From: Cyclobacteriaceae bacterium
Lineage (GTDB): Bacteria; Bacteroidota; Bacteroidia; Cytophagales; Cyclobacteriaceae
NCBI GenBank assembly: GCA_016787565.1
Contig: JAEUUG010000006.1
Location: 1-64,000 of the forward strand
Direction: 5' to 3'
DNA: 64,000 nucleotides
Shown here in pieces: positions 24,649 to 34,300 of the stretch. Each line of letters starts with the position of its first letter. The first letter of the stretch is position 1. Both the position numbers and the translations under genes were made by a program. Below the pieces are notes generated by a model. The model worked only from the letters and a program-made list of their open reading frames with translations, was not told the DNA's origin and made no database searches.

Positions 24649-25542
24649 TTGGAAACCGTACTATCGATTAAAGGACTCACCAAAAATTTTGGACGTCTTT
24701 GTGCCGTCAATAAGCTGAACCTGGAAGTAAAGCGTGGCCAGGTATTTGGCATGCTCGGCCCCAATGGCAGCGGCAAAACAACTACTCTTGGTATGCTCAT
24801 GGGAGTGACCAATCCTACCTCCGGTGAATTTTCCTGGTTTGGAGAGACACCCACCCACCACCTTCGTAAAAAGATTGGTGCCGTGCTCGAGCATCCCATA
24901 TTTTATCCCTACCTCAGCGGCCAAAAGAACCTGGAATTGAATGCCCTGGTGAAACAATGCGATGCGCGGAACATTCCTAATGTGCTGGACTTGGTAGAGC
25001 TTACAGATCGCAGAAATGACAAGTATAAAACCTATTCACTGGGTATGAAACAACGACTGGCCATCGCATCGGCATTGTTGAATGATCCAACGGTTTTGAT
25101 TTTAGATGAGCCAACGAATGGTTTAGATCCGATGGGTATTGCCGAGATACGGGAGCTCATCAAAAAAATTGCCGCAAACGGAAAGACAATAATTCTGGCA
25201 AGCCATTTACTTGATGAAGTGCAGAAGGTTTGTACACACTTTGCTGTTTTGAAACGCGGAAACCTGATTCATACAGGTCCGGTTAATGAGGTCGGGCAGG
25301 GTGAAGAACGAGTTGAAGTTAATGCTGAAGTTGAAAACCTGAATGAAGTGTTGCGGGGCTTTTCAGGTACAGCAACGGTACAACGCGAGAACGGATTTTA
25401 TGAAGTAACCTTGCGCGAAAACTTCCACGGAAAGGACCTTAATCGTTTTTTATTTGATCAGGGCATTACCGCTTCGCATCTGGTTACTCGCAAGAAAAGC
25501 CTGGAGAAACACTTTTTAGAAATTCTGGCTGATGGAAAATAA
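24649..25542 (+). CDS. ABC transporter ATP-binding protein
   Basis: The 297-residue protein has Walker A GPNGSGKTT (Lys43), the signature YSLGMKQRLAIAS, Walker B VLILDEPTNGLDP and the switch His in LASHLLDE. It is an ABC-2 type export or gliding-type ATPase with a C-terminal extension of about 80 residues. The start appears to be TTG at 24649; no ATG gives the conserved N terminus. The matching permease gene follows 58 bp downstream. The substrate is unknown. Confidence 0.88.
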   Translation: METVLSIKGLTKNFGRLCAVNKLNLEVKRGQVFGMLGPNGSGKTTTLGMLMGVTNPTSGEFSWFGETPTHHLRKKIGAVLEHPIFYPYLSGQKNLELNALVKQCDARNIPNVLDLVELTDRRNDKYKTYSLGMKQRLAIASALLNDPTVLILDEPTNGLDPMGIAEIRELIKKIAANGKTIILASHLLDEVQKVCTHFAVLKRGNLIHTGPVNEVGQGEERVEVNAEVENLNEVLRGFSGTATVQRENGFYEVTLRENFHGKDLNRFLFDQGITASHLVTRKKSLEKHFLEILADGK

Positions 25543-25600
25543 GAATAGCTGATTCTTTCCGATCATTTGTTGTACCCCGTCATTTGTCCATCTTAACATT

Positions 25601-26404
25601 ATGTTGCACTTACTGAAAATTGACCTTAAAAAACTTACCAGTTACCGCACATTCTGGGTGGTATGTGGTTTATATTTTGTAACCCTGGCGTTCACAACCG
25701 CCAGTGGTATGGAATTTTTGAAGTGGCTGGCGAATAAAAGTTCCGAATTCGGAGCTTCCGTTAACATTAACAGAATTCCTCTCTATCACTTTCCGGATGT
25801 GTGGCAAAACCTGACCTTCATCAGTGGTTTTTTTAAATTGGTGTTGGCGATTATGGTGGTAATCTCCGTAACAAATGAATACACCTATCGTACCGTTCGG
25901 CAAAATATTATTGATGGCTTAAGCCGATGGGAATTTCTGCAATCAAAAATTCTGACCAATGTATTATTGAGTTTTATGAGTGTGGCCATGGTTTTCATCA
26001 TCGGTTTTGTTACCGGATTGATTTATTCACCTTCCACCAGTATTCAATATGCTATTCAAGATCTCGAATTTTTCCCGGCCTATCTGCTGGAGGTATTTGC
26101 CTTTTTATCCTATGCGTTGATGATTGGTTTTCTTGTGCAGCGCTCCGGATTAACGATTATCATCCTGATGCTATCGCACATGATTGAAGCCATCATCAAA
26201 GTGAATTTAAAAGGATGGGCTATTGAGCTGAAACCAATTTTCCCGATGGAATCAATCAGCAATCTGGTGCCCATGCCCTTTGCCCGTTATGCCTTTCAGG
26301 AAATTCAGGACTACGTGAGTTTAAATTCCGTGGCCATTGCCCTGGTGTGGGTGTTTTTGTTTAACTACTTGAGTTACCTCAAACTCAAACGATCTGATAT
26401 TTAG
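25601..26404 (+). CDS. ABC-2 type transporter permease
   Basis: The 267-residue protein has about six membrane helices, starting with MLHLLKIDLKKLTSYRTFWV, a typical permease N terminus with a cytoplasmic amphipathic stretch before the first helix. Conserved NEYTYRTVRQNIIDGLSRWE after helix 2 is the ABC-2 signature region. It pairs with the ATPase encoded just upstream. The substrate is unknown; exported lipids, peptides or an ABC-2 antibiotic-type substrate are all possible. Confidence 0.85.
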   Translation: MLHLLKIDLKKLTSYRTFWVVCGLYFVTLAFTTASGMEFLKWLANKSSEFGASVNINRIPLYHFPDVWQNLTFISGFFKLVLAIMVVISVTNEYTYRTVRQNIIDGLSRWEFLQSKILTNVLLSFMSVAMVFIIGFVTGLIYSPSTSIQYAIQDLEFFPAYLLEVFAFLSYALMIGFLVQRSGLTIIILMLSHMIEAIIKVNLKGWAIELKPIFPMESISNLVPMPFARYAFQEIQDYVSLNSVAIALVWVFLFNYLSYLKLKRSDI

Positions 26405-26560
26405 CGTTAGAAGGAACGTCATTGCGGGGATTGATGGGATGATTGTGCGGAAGATGACATAGCCATCCTGGGTAATCAAGTTACCCGATGATGGAATTTG
26501 TCTTGTGAATAGCAGAAATAAATTCCTAATTTCAATTCCGTTTCACCTAAATCAATCGCT

Positions 26561-27655
26561 ATGACCACCGTTTCGCGCAGAAAATTTCTATCCCGCATAG
26601 GAGCTGGTACAGCCTTACTTTCAGTTCCTTCCATTACATCATTATCTTCTGATTTTTTTCAGGGTGAGAAGAAGCTCAATATAGCCCTCGTAGGCCTGGG
26701 CTATTACAGCGAATTTAAACTGGCTACAGCTTTGCAGGAAACAAAGCATTGCCAGCTTGCCGGCATCGTTACGGGCACTGCGGCCAAGGCAGAGAAATGG
26801 AAAAAGCAGTATAATCTATCTGAAAAGAATATTTATAACTATCAGACCTTTGATCGGATTGCCGACAATAAAGCAATTGATGTTGTTTATGTAGCCTTGC
26901 CAAACTCCATGCATCATGAATTTGTGATTCGTGCGGCTAAAGCTGGCAAGCATGTGATTTGTGAAAAGCCCATGGCTGTTTCGGTGAAGGAATGCCAGGA
27001 GATGATTGATGCCTGTAACAAAGCTAAAGTCAAACTGGCCATTGGGTACAGGCTTCATTCCGAGCCATACACACAAGAGGCGATGCGCGTTGGACAGCAA
27101 CAGGTTTTTGGAAAAGTAAAGATTGTGGAAAGCTCCATGGGTTTTAAAATCGGAGATCCCACACAGTGGAGGTTAAAGAAATCGATGGCTGGTGGTGGCG
27201 CGATGATGGATGTTGGTGTTTATGCCATTCAGGCGGCACGTTATTCTACAGGAGAAGAACCGCTTTATGTTACTGCACAAGAGTTCAAAACCGATCCGGT
27301 GAAATTTAAAGAAGTAGATGAAACTATTTTTTGGCAATTGGAATTTCCCAGCGGTGCCGTAGCCAATTCGCAAACAACCTACGCCAGTTCGATGGAGCGG
27401 TTATTCATATCAGCCGAAAATGGTTGGCTGGAATTACGGCCGGCTTTTGGTTACGGTCCGATCAAGGGAAGAACCAGTCAGGGCGAACTCAATTTACCAA
27501 ATGTCAATCACCAGGCTATGCAGATGGATGACTTTGCGTTGTGCTTAAAAGAAAATCGCGAATCGCCTGTCAATGGAGAAGAGGGGCTGAAAGATTTAAA
27601 AGTAGTCGAAGCCATTTATAAGGCCATAGCAACAGGTGGGAAGGTGAAGATTTAA
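26561..27655 (+). CDS. Tat-exported Gfo/Idh/MocA family oxidoreductase
   Basis: The 364-residue protein begins with a twin-arginine signal (SRRKFL at 6-11 followed by a hydrophobic stretch), so it is probably exported folded with its cofactor. The NAD(P)-binding motif is VGLGYYSEF and the family's EKP motif is in VICEKPMAVS. The C-terminal substrate domain has GGGAMMDVGVYAIQ. It resembles glucose-fructose oxidoreductase-like enzymes acting on sugars or sugar alcohols. It stands alone; the sugar-transport protein gene at 27790 is next. Confidence 0.85.
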   Translation: MTTVSRRKFLSRIGAGTALLSVPSITSLSSDFFQGEKKLNIALVGLGYYSEFKLATALQETKHCQLAGIVTGTAAKAEKWKKQYNLSEKNIYNYQTFDRIADNKAIDVVYVALPNSMHHEFVIRAAKAGKHVICEKPMAVSVKECQEMIDACNKAKVKLAIGYRLHSEPYTQEAMRVGQQQVFGKVKIVESSMGFKIGDPTQWRLKKSMAGGGAMMDVGVYAIQAARYSTGEEPLYVTAQEFKTDPVKFKEVDETIFWQLEFPSGAVANSQTTYASSMERLFISAENGWLELRPAFGYGPIKGRTSQGELNLPNVNHQAMQMDDFALCLKENRESPVNGEEGLKDLKVVEAIYKAIATGGKVKI

Positions 27656-27737
27656 TGTTGTGCTTTGCAGCTCGTTAGCTGAAGAGAGATTTCCGCAAAC
27701 GTTTTAACCCAGCATAAATCATTTAACATTACATCTT

Positions 27738-27770
27738 CCGGCTATGCCGGTAGTTTCTGCGTTATCTTTG
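27738..27770 (+). promoter_or_regulatory. Candidate promoter with internal palindrome, SemiSWEET gene
   Basis: TATCTTTG at 27763-27770 matches the Bacteroidota -7 consensus TAnnTTTG exactly, 19 bases before the ATG. In the spacer upstream lies a perfect palindrome, CCGGC-TAT-GCCGG (27738-27750), well placed for a repressor. No good TTG -33 element is evident. Regulation is inference. Confidence 0.4.
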
Positions 27771-27789
27771 CAGTGTTAAAAGTAAATTT

Positions 27790-28047
27790 ATGAACGAAAC
27801 TCAAATCCTCGGTTTGGTAGCAGGTTCTTGTACAACCGTAGCTTTTTTGCCCCAGGTAGTAAAGACATGGAAGAGTCGCTCGGCAAAAGATCTTTCGCTG
27901 GGTATGTTCTCCTTCTTTTGTTTTGGGGTATTGTTGTGGCTGGTTTACGGTATCATGGTAAAAGACATACCTGTTATTGCTGCCAACATGGTTACCCTTA
28001 TGCTTGCTTCTACCCTGTTGTTTTTCAAGCTACGGTTCAAAGAGTGA
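27790..28047 (+). CDS. SemiSWEET sugar transporter (PQ-loop)
   Basis: The 85-residue protein has three membrane helices and the SemiSWEET motif TVAFLPQVVKTWKSRSAKDL, including the PQ loop. The remainder (GMFSFFCFGVLLWLVYGI) is also typical. Such proteins form dimers that move small sugars down their gradient. It is a complete, family-length gene. Its end overlaps by 11 bp with the convergent ABC permease gene. Confidence 0.92.
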   Translation: MNETQILGLVAGSCTTVAFLPQVVKTWKSRSAKDLSLGMFSFFCFGVLLWLVYGIMVKDIPVIAANMVTLMLASTLLFFKLRFKE

Positions 28048-29704
28048 GCTGATGCCACGTAGTTTTTTTGTAGTGTGCGTGCAGCAGGAAAATGGCAATG
28101 AGTTGTATTGGTATGGCACCGATCAATATAAAATCAATCCTGGCCAGCAGATAATGAAGCAATCCGAGCGTACCAATCAATATTACCATGAGTATCCCTC
28201 GGGCAATATTTCCACTTTGGTTTCGAATGTTCGCGGCCAGCGACAGTGGTAACTGCCGTTTTCCGATTGCAGCAATAATCAGCAGCATCAGAAAATTATT
28301 GAATAGTCCGAAGAGTAAATCATCTGCAGCACTAACTCCCCATATCAGCAATACAATTGCACTGATTAGAATATAGCCTGGAATGAAAAGCCGGATGAAG
28401 ATGGCTTTGATTGTACCGGAAAGAATTTCTCCCGGCCTGTTCAACGGTGCCGAAAAATAGATCCAGCTTGCTTTGTAATCATCCGAATACGGAATTTCAT
28501 GAAGTGCCACTTGTAGAATCATAAAGGTGAGGTAGATCAGCATCAGGTGATAATGCGTAGTGGGTAGTTCGCGAAACGTAGTAACCAGGTCTTGCTTGTT
28601 TTGAATCAGGAAAACAATTCCAAAAACAAAGATGTATCCAAAAGCCGGATAGATTTTGAGTTTGATTTTTCTGTCACGCCCCAGAATTTTATAGACTACT
28701 TCAAATGCACCACGCTCAATGCCGGCAGTGGTTATCCATTTTGAAATACTGACCATCACCCGGCTTTTTTCGGATTTTGTTCTGATCTCTCGTTTTTCTG
28801 TTGAGCTGCCTAATGAACCCAGCTTTTTATTGAACACCGGAGTGAGGTATTGATTAACCAGGTAAACACCCAGTACCGGAATGACCAATGCTAATGTCAG
28901 CAGTGTGATATGAGGTAAGTCAAAAGTGTTTTCCTGAATAGCTTCCAGTGAACCTGCTATCCATACCGGAGGTAATCCGTAATGCCACCACTGTATTTCA
29001 AATGTATAGTTGGCAACATCCAACCGGCTGATCATCCGCGGAACAATTTGGTATCCACCGACCACCAATACAGCCATTGCAATCTGAAAATAGTTGATAA
29101 TGTTTTTTAGTTTTTCTTCACTTGAAAATTGCATGATGACCAGATACATGCCATTGGTTAGAAAAATGGTGGTAGCTATCGCCAGCAAAATTCCAAGGGA
29201 GAAACAAAGGGTAAAGAAAAGTCCATATTTGAACACGACTACAATAATGGATGCAAGCGATAATCCAAGTGTAAGCTGACCAAGATAAAGCATGATGTGT
29301 GTGAGTCGTGCAGCAAAAAGAGTCCGACTGTCAACGGGCCGAGGCAAAATGATGGTGTTATCGCTTGTGTCAAGCAAGATGGATGAAAAGTCGGTGATCA
29401 GCGTCATGGCGATCATCACCATGATGTAGCTGAAGAACATAATCATCGACAAGATAAAGGAAGGAAGGGCGTACAACACGAAAGCAATGAAAAGCCCAAA
29501 CAGCGAATAAATCAACAGCGTAGTGAGGAAAGCAGTGCCGGGTTCTTTTTTTCCTTTTGATTGATAGGCAATGATCTGCCGCCTGTTGTCCATCATGAGT
29601 TTGATGGCGACAATGGCCCGAAGCTGCTTATAGTTAACACCGATCAGACGGAATAAACCCTGAAACATATCCAGTATTTTCAGAACGAAGTTCTCCATGC
29701 TCAT
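28037..29704 (-). CDS. Large ABC transporter permease-type membrane protein
   Basis: The 555-residue protein has about 12 hydrophobic segments and belongs with large ABC-type membrane proteins of the two-component export systems. Its ATG overlaps the stop of the ATPase gene (ATGA at 29701-29704), strong evidence that they are partners. No sequence motif identifies the substrate. It is nearly twice the size of the ABC-2 permease at 25601, so it may be a fused dimer of helical bundles. Confidence 0.8.
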   Translation of the reverse strand: MSMENFVLKILDMFQGLFRLIGVNYKQLRAIVAIKLMMDNRRQIIAYQSKGKKEPGTAFLTTLLIYSLFGLFIAFVLYALPSFILSMIMFFSYIMVMIAMTLITDFSSILLDTSDNTIILPRPVDSRTLFAARLTHIMLYLGQLTLGLSLASIIVVVFKYGLFFTLCFSLGILLAIATTIFLTNGMYLVIMQFSSEEKLKNIINYFQIAMAVLVVGGYQIVPRMISRLDVANYTFEIQWWHYGLPPVWIAGSLEAIQENTFDLPHITLLTLALVIPVLGVYLVNQYLTPVFNKKLGSLGSSTEKREIRTKSEKSRVMVSISKWITTAGIERGAFEVVYKILGRDRKIKLKIYPAFGYIFVFGIVFLIQNKQDLVTTFRELPTTHYHLMLIYLTFMILQVALHEIPYSDDYKASWIYFSAPLNRPGEILSGTIKAIFIRLFIPGYILISAIVLLIWGVSAADDLLFGLFNNFLMLLIIAAIGKRQLPLSLAANIRNQSGNIARGILMVILIGTLGLLHYLLARIDFILIGAIPIQLIAIFLLHAHYKKTTWHQLTL

Positions 29705-30483
29705 TTACTTTCCAGGATATTGATGAATTGGCCGGCTGTTGATTGATGTTCCGTATTGCCGGTAAGTTCGGTGAAGAGCTTTTCAAGCGAACCACTGTGT
29801 GCTTGCGCATTGAGTTCCTGAAACGTACCGTTAGCAATCATTTCACCTTTATTGATCACCATGATGCGGTCTGAAATTTTCTCAACAACGTCCATAATGT
29901 GCGAACTGTAGAAAATAGTCTTGCCGCTTAATTTGAGTTGTGCCAGTATCTCTTTCACCAGAATCACTGCGTTCGCATCCAGTCCCGATAGGGGTTCGTC
30001 TAAAAAAAGAATGGCAGGATTATGAATCATTCCGGCAATCAACAATACTTTCTGGCGCATGCCTTTTGAAAAAGTTGTCATGCGCGAATCGGTGTAGTTA
30101 CCCAATTCAAAAAGCTGGAGAAGTTCTTTTGCTTTTCGTTCGATCTGCGTTGAGTCGAGATTATAAAGTTGTCCGATGAATTGAAGATACTCCAGGGGAG
30201 TAAGCGTATCATACAACGCTGCGTTTTCAGGAATGTATCCAATTTGTCGTTTGATTTCCAAAATATCTTTACGCACATCCAGGCCGAGTACGGTGGCATC
30301 TCCATCAAAATCGGGTATAATACCGGTTAAAATTTTGATGGTGGTACTTTTACCGGCACCGTTCGGACCGATATAGCCGATGATCTCACCCGGTTGAACA
30401 TCCAGGTTGATGTTGTTGAGTACTCTTTCGGTATAAGTCTTGGAAAGGTTGCGCGTTGTGATTACAGGAGCAGACATTAACAT
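29701..30483 (-). CDS. ABC transporter ATP-binding protein
   Basis: The 260-residue protein has Walker A GPNGAGKSTT (Lys45), signature FSKGMRQKVLL, Walker B ILFLDEPLSGLDA and the switch His in YSSHIMD. It starts at 30483, or more probably at the second ATG (30477, MSAPVITTRN). It is translationally coupled to the large permease gene at 28037. A cation transporter gene ends 27 bp upstream on the same strand. Confidence 0.9.
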   Translation of the reverse strand: MLMSAPVITTRNLSKTYTERVLNNINLDVQPGEIIGYIGPNGAGKSTTIKILTGIIPDFDGDATVLGLDVRKDILEIKRQIGYIPENAALYDTLTPLEYLQFIGQLYNLDSTQIERKAKELLQLFELGNYTDSRMTTFSKGMRQKVLLIAGMIHNPAILFLDEPLSGLDANAVILVKEILAQLKLSGKTIFYSSHIMDVVEKISDRIMVINKGEMIANGTFQELNAQAHSGSLEKLFTELTGNTEHQSTAGQFINILESK

Positions 30484-30510
30484 GTGTAATTTATATATGA
30501 GGGTAGAACT

Positions 30511-31173
30511 TTATTCATGATCACAACTGCAGCTTTTGTTGGTGGCGGCTTTTTCGAAACACTCTTGCCCCTCACGGTATGAGAACCAGGCAAGGCCAAG
30601 TGTTCCGGCCGCATCCAGGTATGGCAGATGGGTGAGTTCATAAATGCCGCTGGAGACCAACAGTATCACAGACATGTAAATACAAACTTTAGTGCAATTT
30701 GCATCCGCCAGAATGGGTTCGGATTGAAGTTTCTTTCCAATCTTGATTTTTCCATAGATCAGCAACAACATCACAACGATACTGATGAGTGAAATCACCA
30801 CGCCCCAAAATGTTGTTTCGGGTTTTTGCCCGGTGTACAGAATGAAGGCAGCCGAAAGCAAGAGGCCACTGGTGAGAATATAAAATGAATAACCGGTAAT
30901 GCGTAGGGCTGTCCGTTCAAATTTACCCCTGGAGGAAGTTGGATTTTTTCGAATGCGCAGAATCATGTAGACAATTCCAATTCCTGAGATCATCTCAATA
31001 AAACTATCAATTCCAAAACCGAAAAGTGTCAGGGTTTCATCTTCGTATCCGAAATACGTTGCCAGAATTCCTTCTACCAGATTATACACAATGGTAAAGA
31101 TGGCCAGGGCAAATGCCACGCTGTAGAGCTTGTGCTCGGGTTTTGATAGGGATAAGGGAGGAGCAGAATGCAT
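30511..31173 (-). CDS. CDF-like cation transporter
   Basis: The 220-residue protein has about six membrane helices and the CDF-type motif TLFGFGIDSFIEM with an Asp in the membrane helix. The conserved C-terminal cytoplasmic metal-binding domain of classical CDF proteins is missing. It ends in a Cys/His-rich tail (SCSCDHE) that could bind metal. Similar short members are annotated simply as cation transporters. The probable role is export of divalent metal ions. Confidence 0.75.
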   Translation of the reverse strand: MHSAPPLSLSKPEHKLYSVAFALAIFTIVYNLVEGILATYFGYEDETLTLFGFGIDSFIEMISGIGIVYMILRIRKNPTSSRGKFERTALRITGYSFYILTSGLLLSAAFILYTGQKPETTFWGVVISLISIVVMLLLIYGKIKIGKKLQSEPILADANCTKVCIYMSVILLVSSGIYELTHLPYLDAAGTLGLAWFSYREGQECFEKAATNKSCSCDHE

Positions 31174-31344
31174 ACCTGTGTACGGATGGTAAAGGTAAGC
31201 ATCAAAAATTGTATGGGTGAGAATATTCAGGTTCTTTTATTGGTGTGGTTAGGAATTCACTGCTCTGCTAAAAAATATCTTTTTATTCATTCGCGCTATT
31301 GATAAATTTTCGATCTTTCACATCTTCTAAAATCCTCAAAAATC

Positions 31345-34300
31345 ATGAAAAATATTCCCTGGAAAAAAGTTGCCCTTGGCGTTGTGGCTATTACCGTTGT
31401 GCTGGCCGGAGTTTTTTATTTCATTCCAAGCAAAGGAAAGAAAACCGTTGGTGCTTATATCAACCCTGCCTTTAGCGCATACATATCTTCCTTTACCAGT
31501 GGCGTTATCAGTTCGGGTTCCATTTTGCGCATTGAGTTGACGCAAGATGCAGTTGACTCTGCTATGCTGGGCGAAACAGCTGTCAAACTATTTAATTTCA
31601 GTCCTGCCATTAAAGGCAAAACGTTTTGGATTGACAAGCGTACCGTTGAATTCAGACCGGAGGGCAGGCTGATCTCCGGACAAATTTATGAGGCGGGTTT
31701 CCGGCTGTCAGCGTTGCTGGATGTTCCGAAGGAACTTAGCACCTTCGCTTATACCTTTCAGATTGTACCACAGAATTTTGAAGTCATCATACAGAATGTT
31801 AAGCCCTATGTTAAGACGGAGTTAAAGCGGCAAAAGGTTGAGGGGATTTTATACACGGCTGATTTTGCAGAAGGCGAATCAGTAGAAAAGGCTATGCGTG
31901 CGCAACAAGCCGGTAATGCACTGAAAATTAGCTGGAGTCATGTGGCGGAGGGAAAGCAACATATTTTTACAGTAGAGGACGTAGCCCGTACAGAAAGTGC
32001 CAGTAAAGTATCGCTAACCATCGATGGGAAAAGTCTTGGCATTAGTCAGGCTGAAGAACGCGAAATTGAAATTCCAGCGCTGGGTGACTTTAAAGTTACG
32101 CAGATAAGGGTAGAACAAAGTTCAAATCAGCACGTGGTGATTCAGTTTTCTGATCCACTGAGTGAAAAACAAAATCTTCAAGGGATGATCAGCATCACCG
32201 GGCTTTCAAGTCTTGATTTTGAAATAAAAGAGAATGAAATCAAAGTTTATCCTCCCGTTCGGCAAACCGGTTCCAAAACGGTTTCGATTGAAGCCGGAAT
32301 TAAAAATATTCTGGATTACAAGATGACAGCCGGTAGTTCATTTGATGTCATGTTTGAACAGACAAATCCTGCTGTGCGATTTGTAGGTAAGGGATCCATC
32401 CTTCCAAGTACCGATGGACTAATCATGCCGTTTGAAGCAGTAAACCTGAAAGCAGTAGATGTTGAGATTATCCGGATTTATGAACGCAATATTTTACAGT
32501 TTTTTCAAGTGAACAATTTCGATGGAAGCTACGAGCTACGCAGAGTGGGCCGGCCGGTGTTAAAGAAAGTTGTCTCACTTGAAAATGCTGGCGTTACCGA
32601 TTTGGGTAAGTGGAACCGCTTTACGCTTGATCTTTCAAAAATGATCAGTGCTGAACCTGGGGCGCTTTACCAGGTAAGCATTGGCTTTAAAAAATCTTAT
32701 CTCGCGTATGTTTGTGAGGGAACAGCGGAGTCATCAACTGAAATGACGGCCGCAGAGGATTGGTCCCAGCCGGATGATGAATCCAGCTATTGGGATTCGT
32801 ACGAAGACTATTATTACGATGAGGATTACGATTGGGATGAACGGAACAATCCGTGTCATTCGTCTTACTATACCCGCAATCGCACCATAAAGAAGAATGT
32901 CCTGGCAACTGATTTTGGTCTTCTCGCAAAAAGTGGAGGCGATGGCAAGACGCTTGTATTTGTGAATGATTTAAAAACAACAAAACCCACTTCAGGCGTT
33001 ACGTTGGAGTTGTATGATTTTCAGCAGCAACTCATCGGCAATGCAACTACTGATGGTGACGGAAAGGCAATCATCGAAGCGAAAGGTGTTCCGTTCATGG
33101 TGGTGGCCAGGAGTGGCGCACAACGGGGTTATTTAAAACTGATGGATGGGGAGTCGTTAACGCTTAGCAATTTTGATGTAAGCGGGGCACGCATCAATAA
33201 AGGATTGAAAGGATTTATGTATGGCGAGCGTGGTGTCTGGCGTCCGGGCGACTCACTCTTTATCACCTTCCTGCTGGAAGATAAACTCAAACTTCTTCCA
33301 CCAGCACATCCGGTGGTTTTTGAATTGCAAAATCCGCAGGGTCAGGTAACGAATCGTCTGGTCCGTTCCGGAGGCGAAAATGGATTTTATAAGTTTGCCA
33401 CGAAGACTTCCGCGGATGATCCTACCGGTAACTGGACAGCTCGTGTGAAGGTAGGGGGGGCAGAATTTAATCAGCCGCTCAAAATTGAAATGATCAAACC
33501 AAACCGGTTAAAGATCAACCTTGATTTTGGTGTAGATAAACTTACTGCAGGCAACAACAATGTTTCGGGTAACCTGAGCGTAAACTGGCTCCATGGTGCA
33601 CCGGGTAAAAATCTTAAAGCACAATTTGAAGTGCTATTGGCGCGGACCGAAACAAAATTCGATAAGTATCCCGACTTTGCATTTGATGATCTCTCCCGTG
33701 ATTTTTACAGTGAGACACAAACGATTTTTGAAGGCTTCACAGATGCGGAAGGTAATGCACGTGTCAATACTACGCTGGAGACTAACGAATCCGCACCGGG
33801 TATGCTACAGGCAATTTTCCGCGGTAAAGTTTTTGAAGAAAGCGGTAACTTCAGCATCGATAAGTTTACCATTCCCTATTATCCATACGGAACCTTCACT
33901 GGACTTCGCTTGCCTCCGGGAGATAAAGCAAGGGGAATGTTACTCACCGACACCACACATCGTGTGGATGTAGTTACGGTAGATGCCGATGGAAAACCCG
34001 TATCGCGTGACCGCATTGATCTCACCATTTATAAATTAGAATGGCGGTGGTGGTGGGATAACAGTGAGCAGAATGCCAGCTACATGTCTACTGCGTATTC
34101 ACGCCAGATCGTTACCGGAACTACCCGGACGGTGAATGGAAAAGGTTCGTGGGATTTTAAAATTAAATATCCCGATTGGGGCCGTTACTATGTAAAGGCT
34201 TGTGATCCTGTTTCAGGACACTGCTCCGGTAAAGTGGTGTACATCGATTGGCCGGGTTGGGCGGGTCGCGCACGCGAAGGTGCCCAAGGTGCAACCATGC

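Noticed and set aside
26417..26475. Possible decayed REP-like repeat beginning cgtcattgcgggga
   Set aside because: Only the first dozen bases match the element at 14866; the rest has no clear palindrome, so I did not annotate it.
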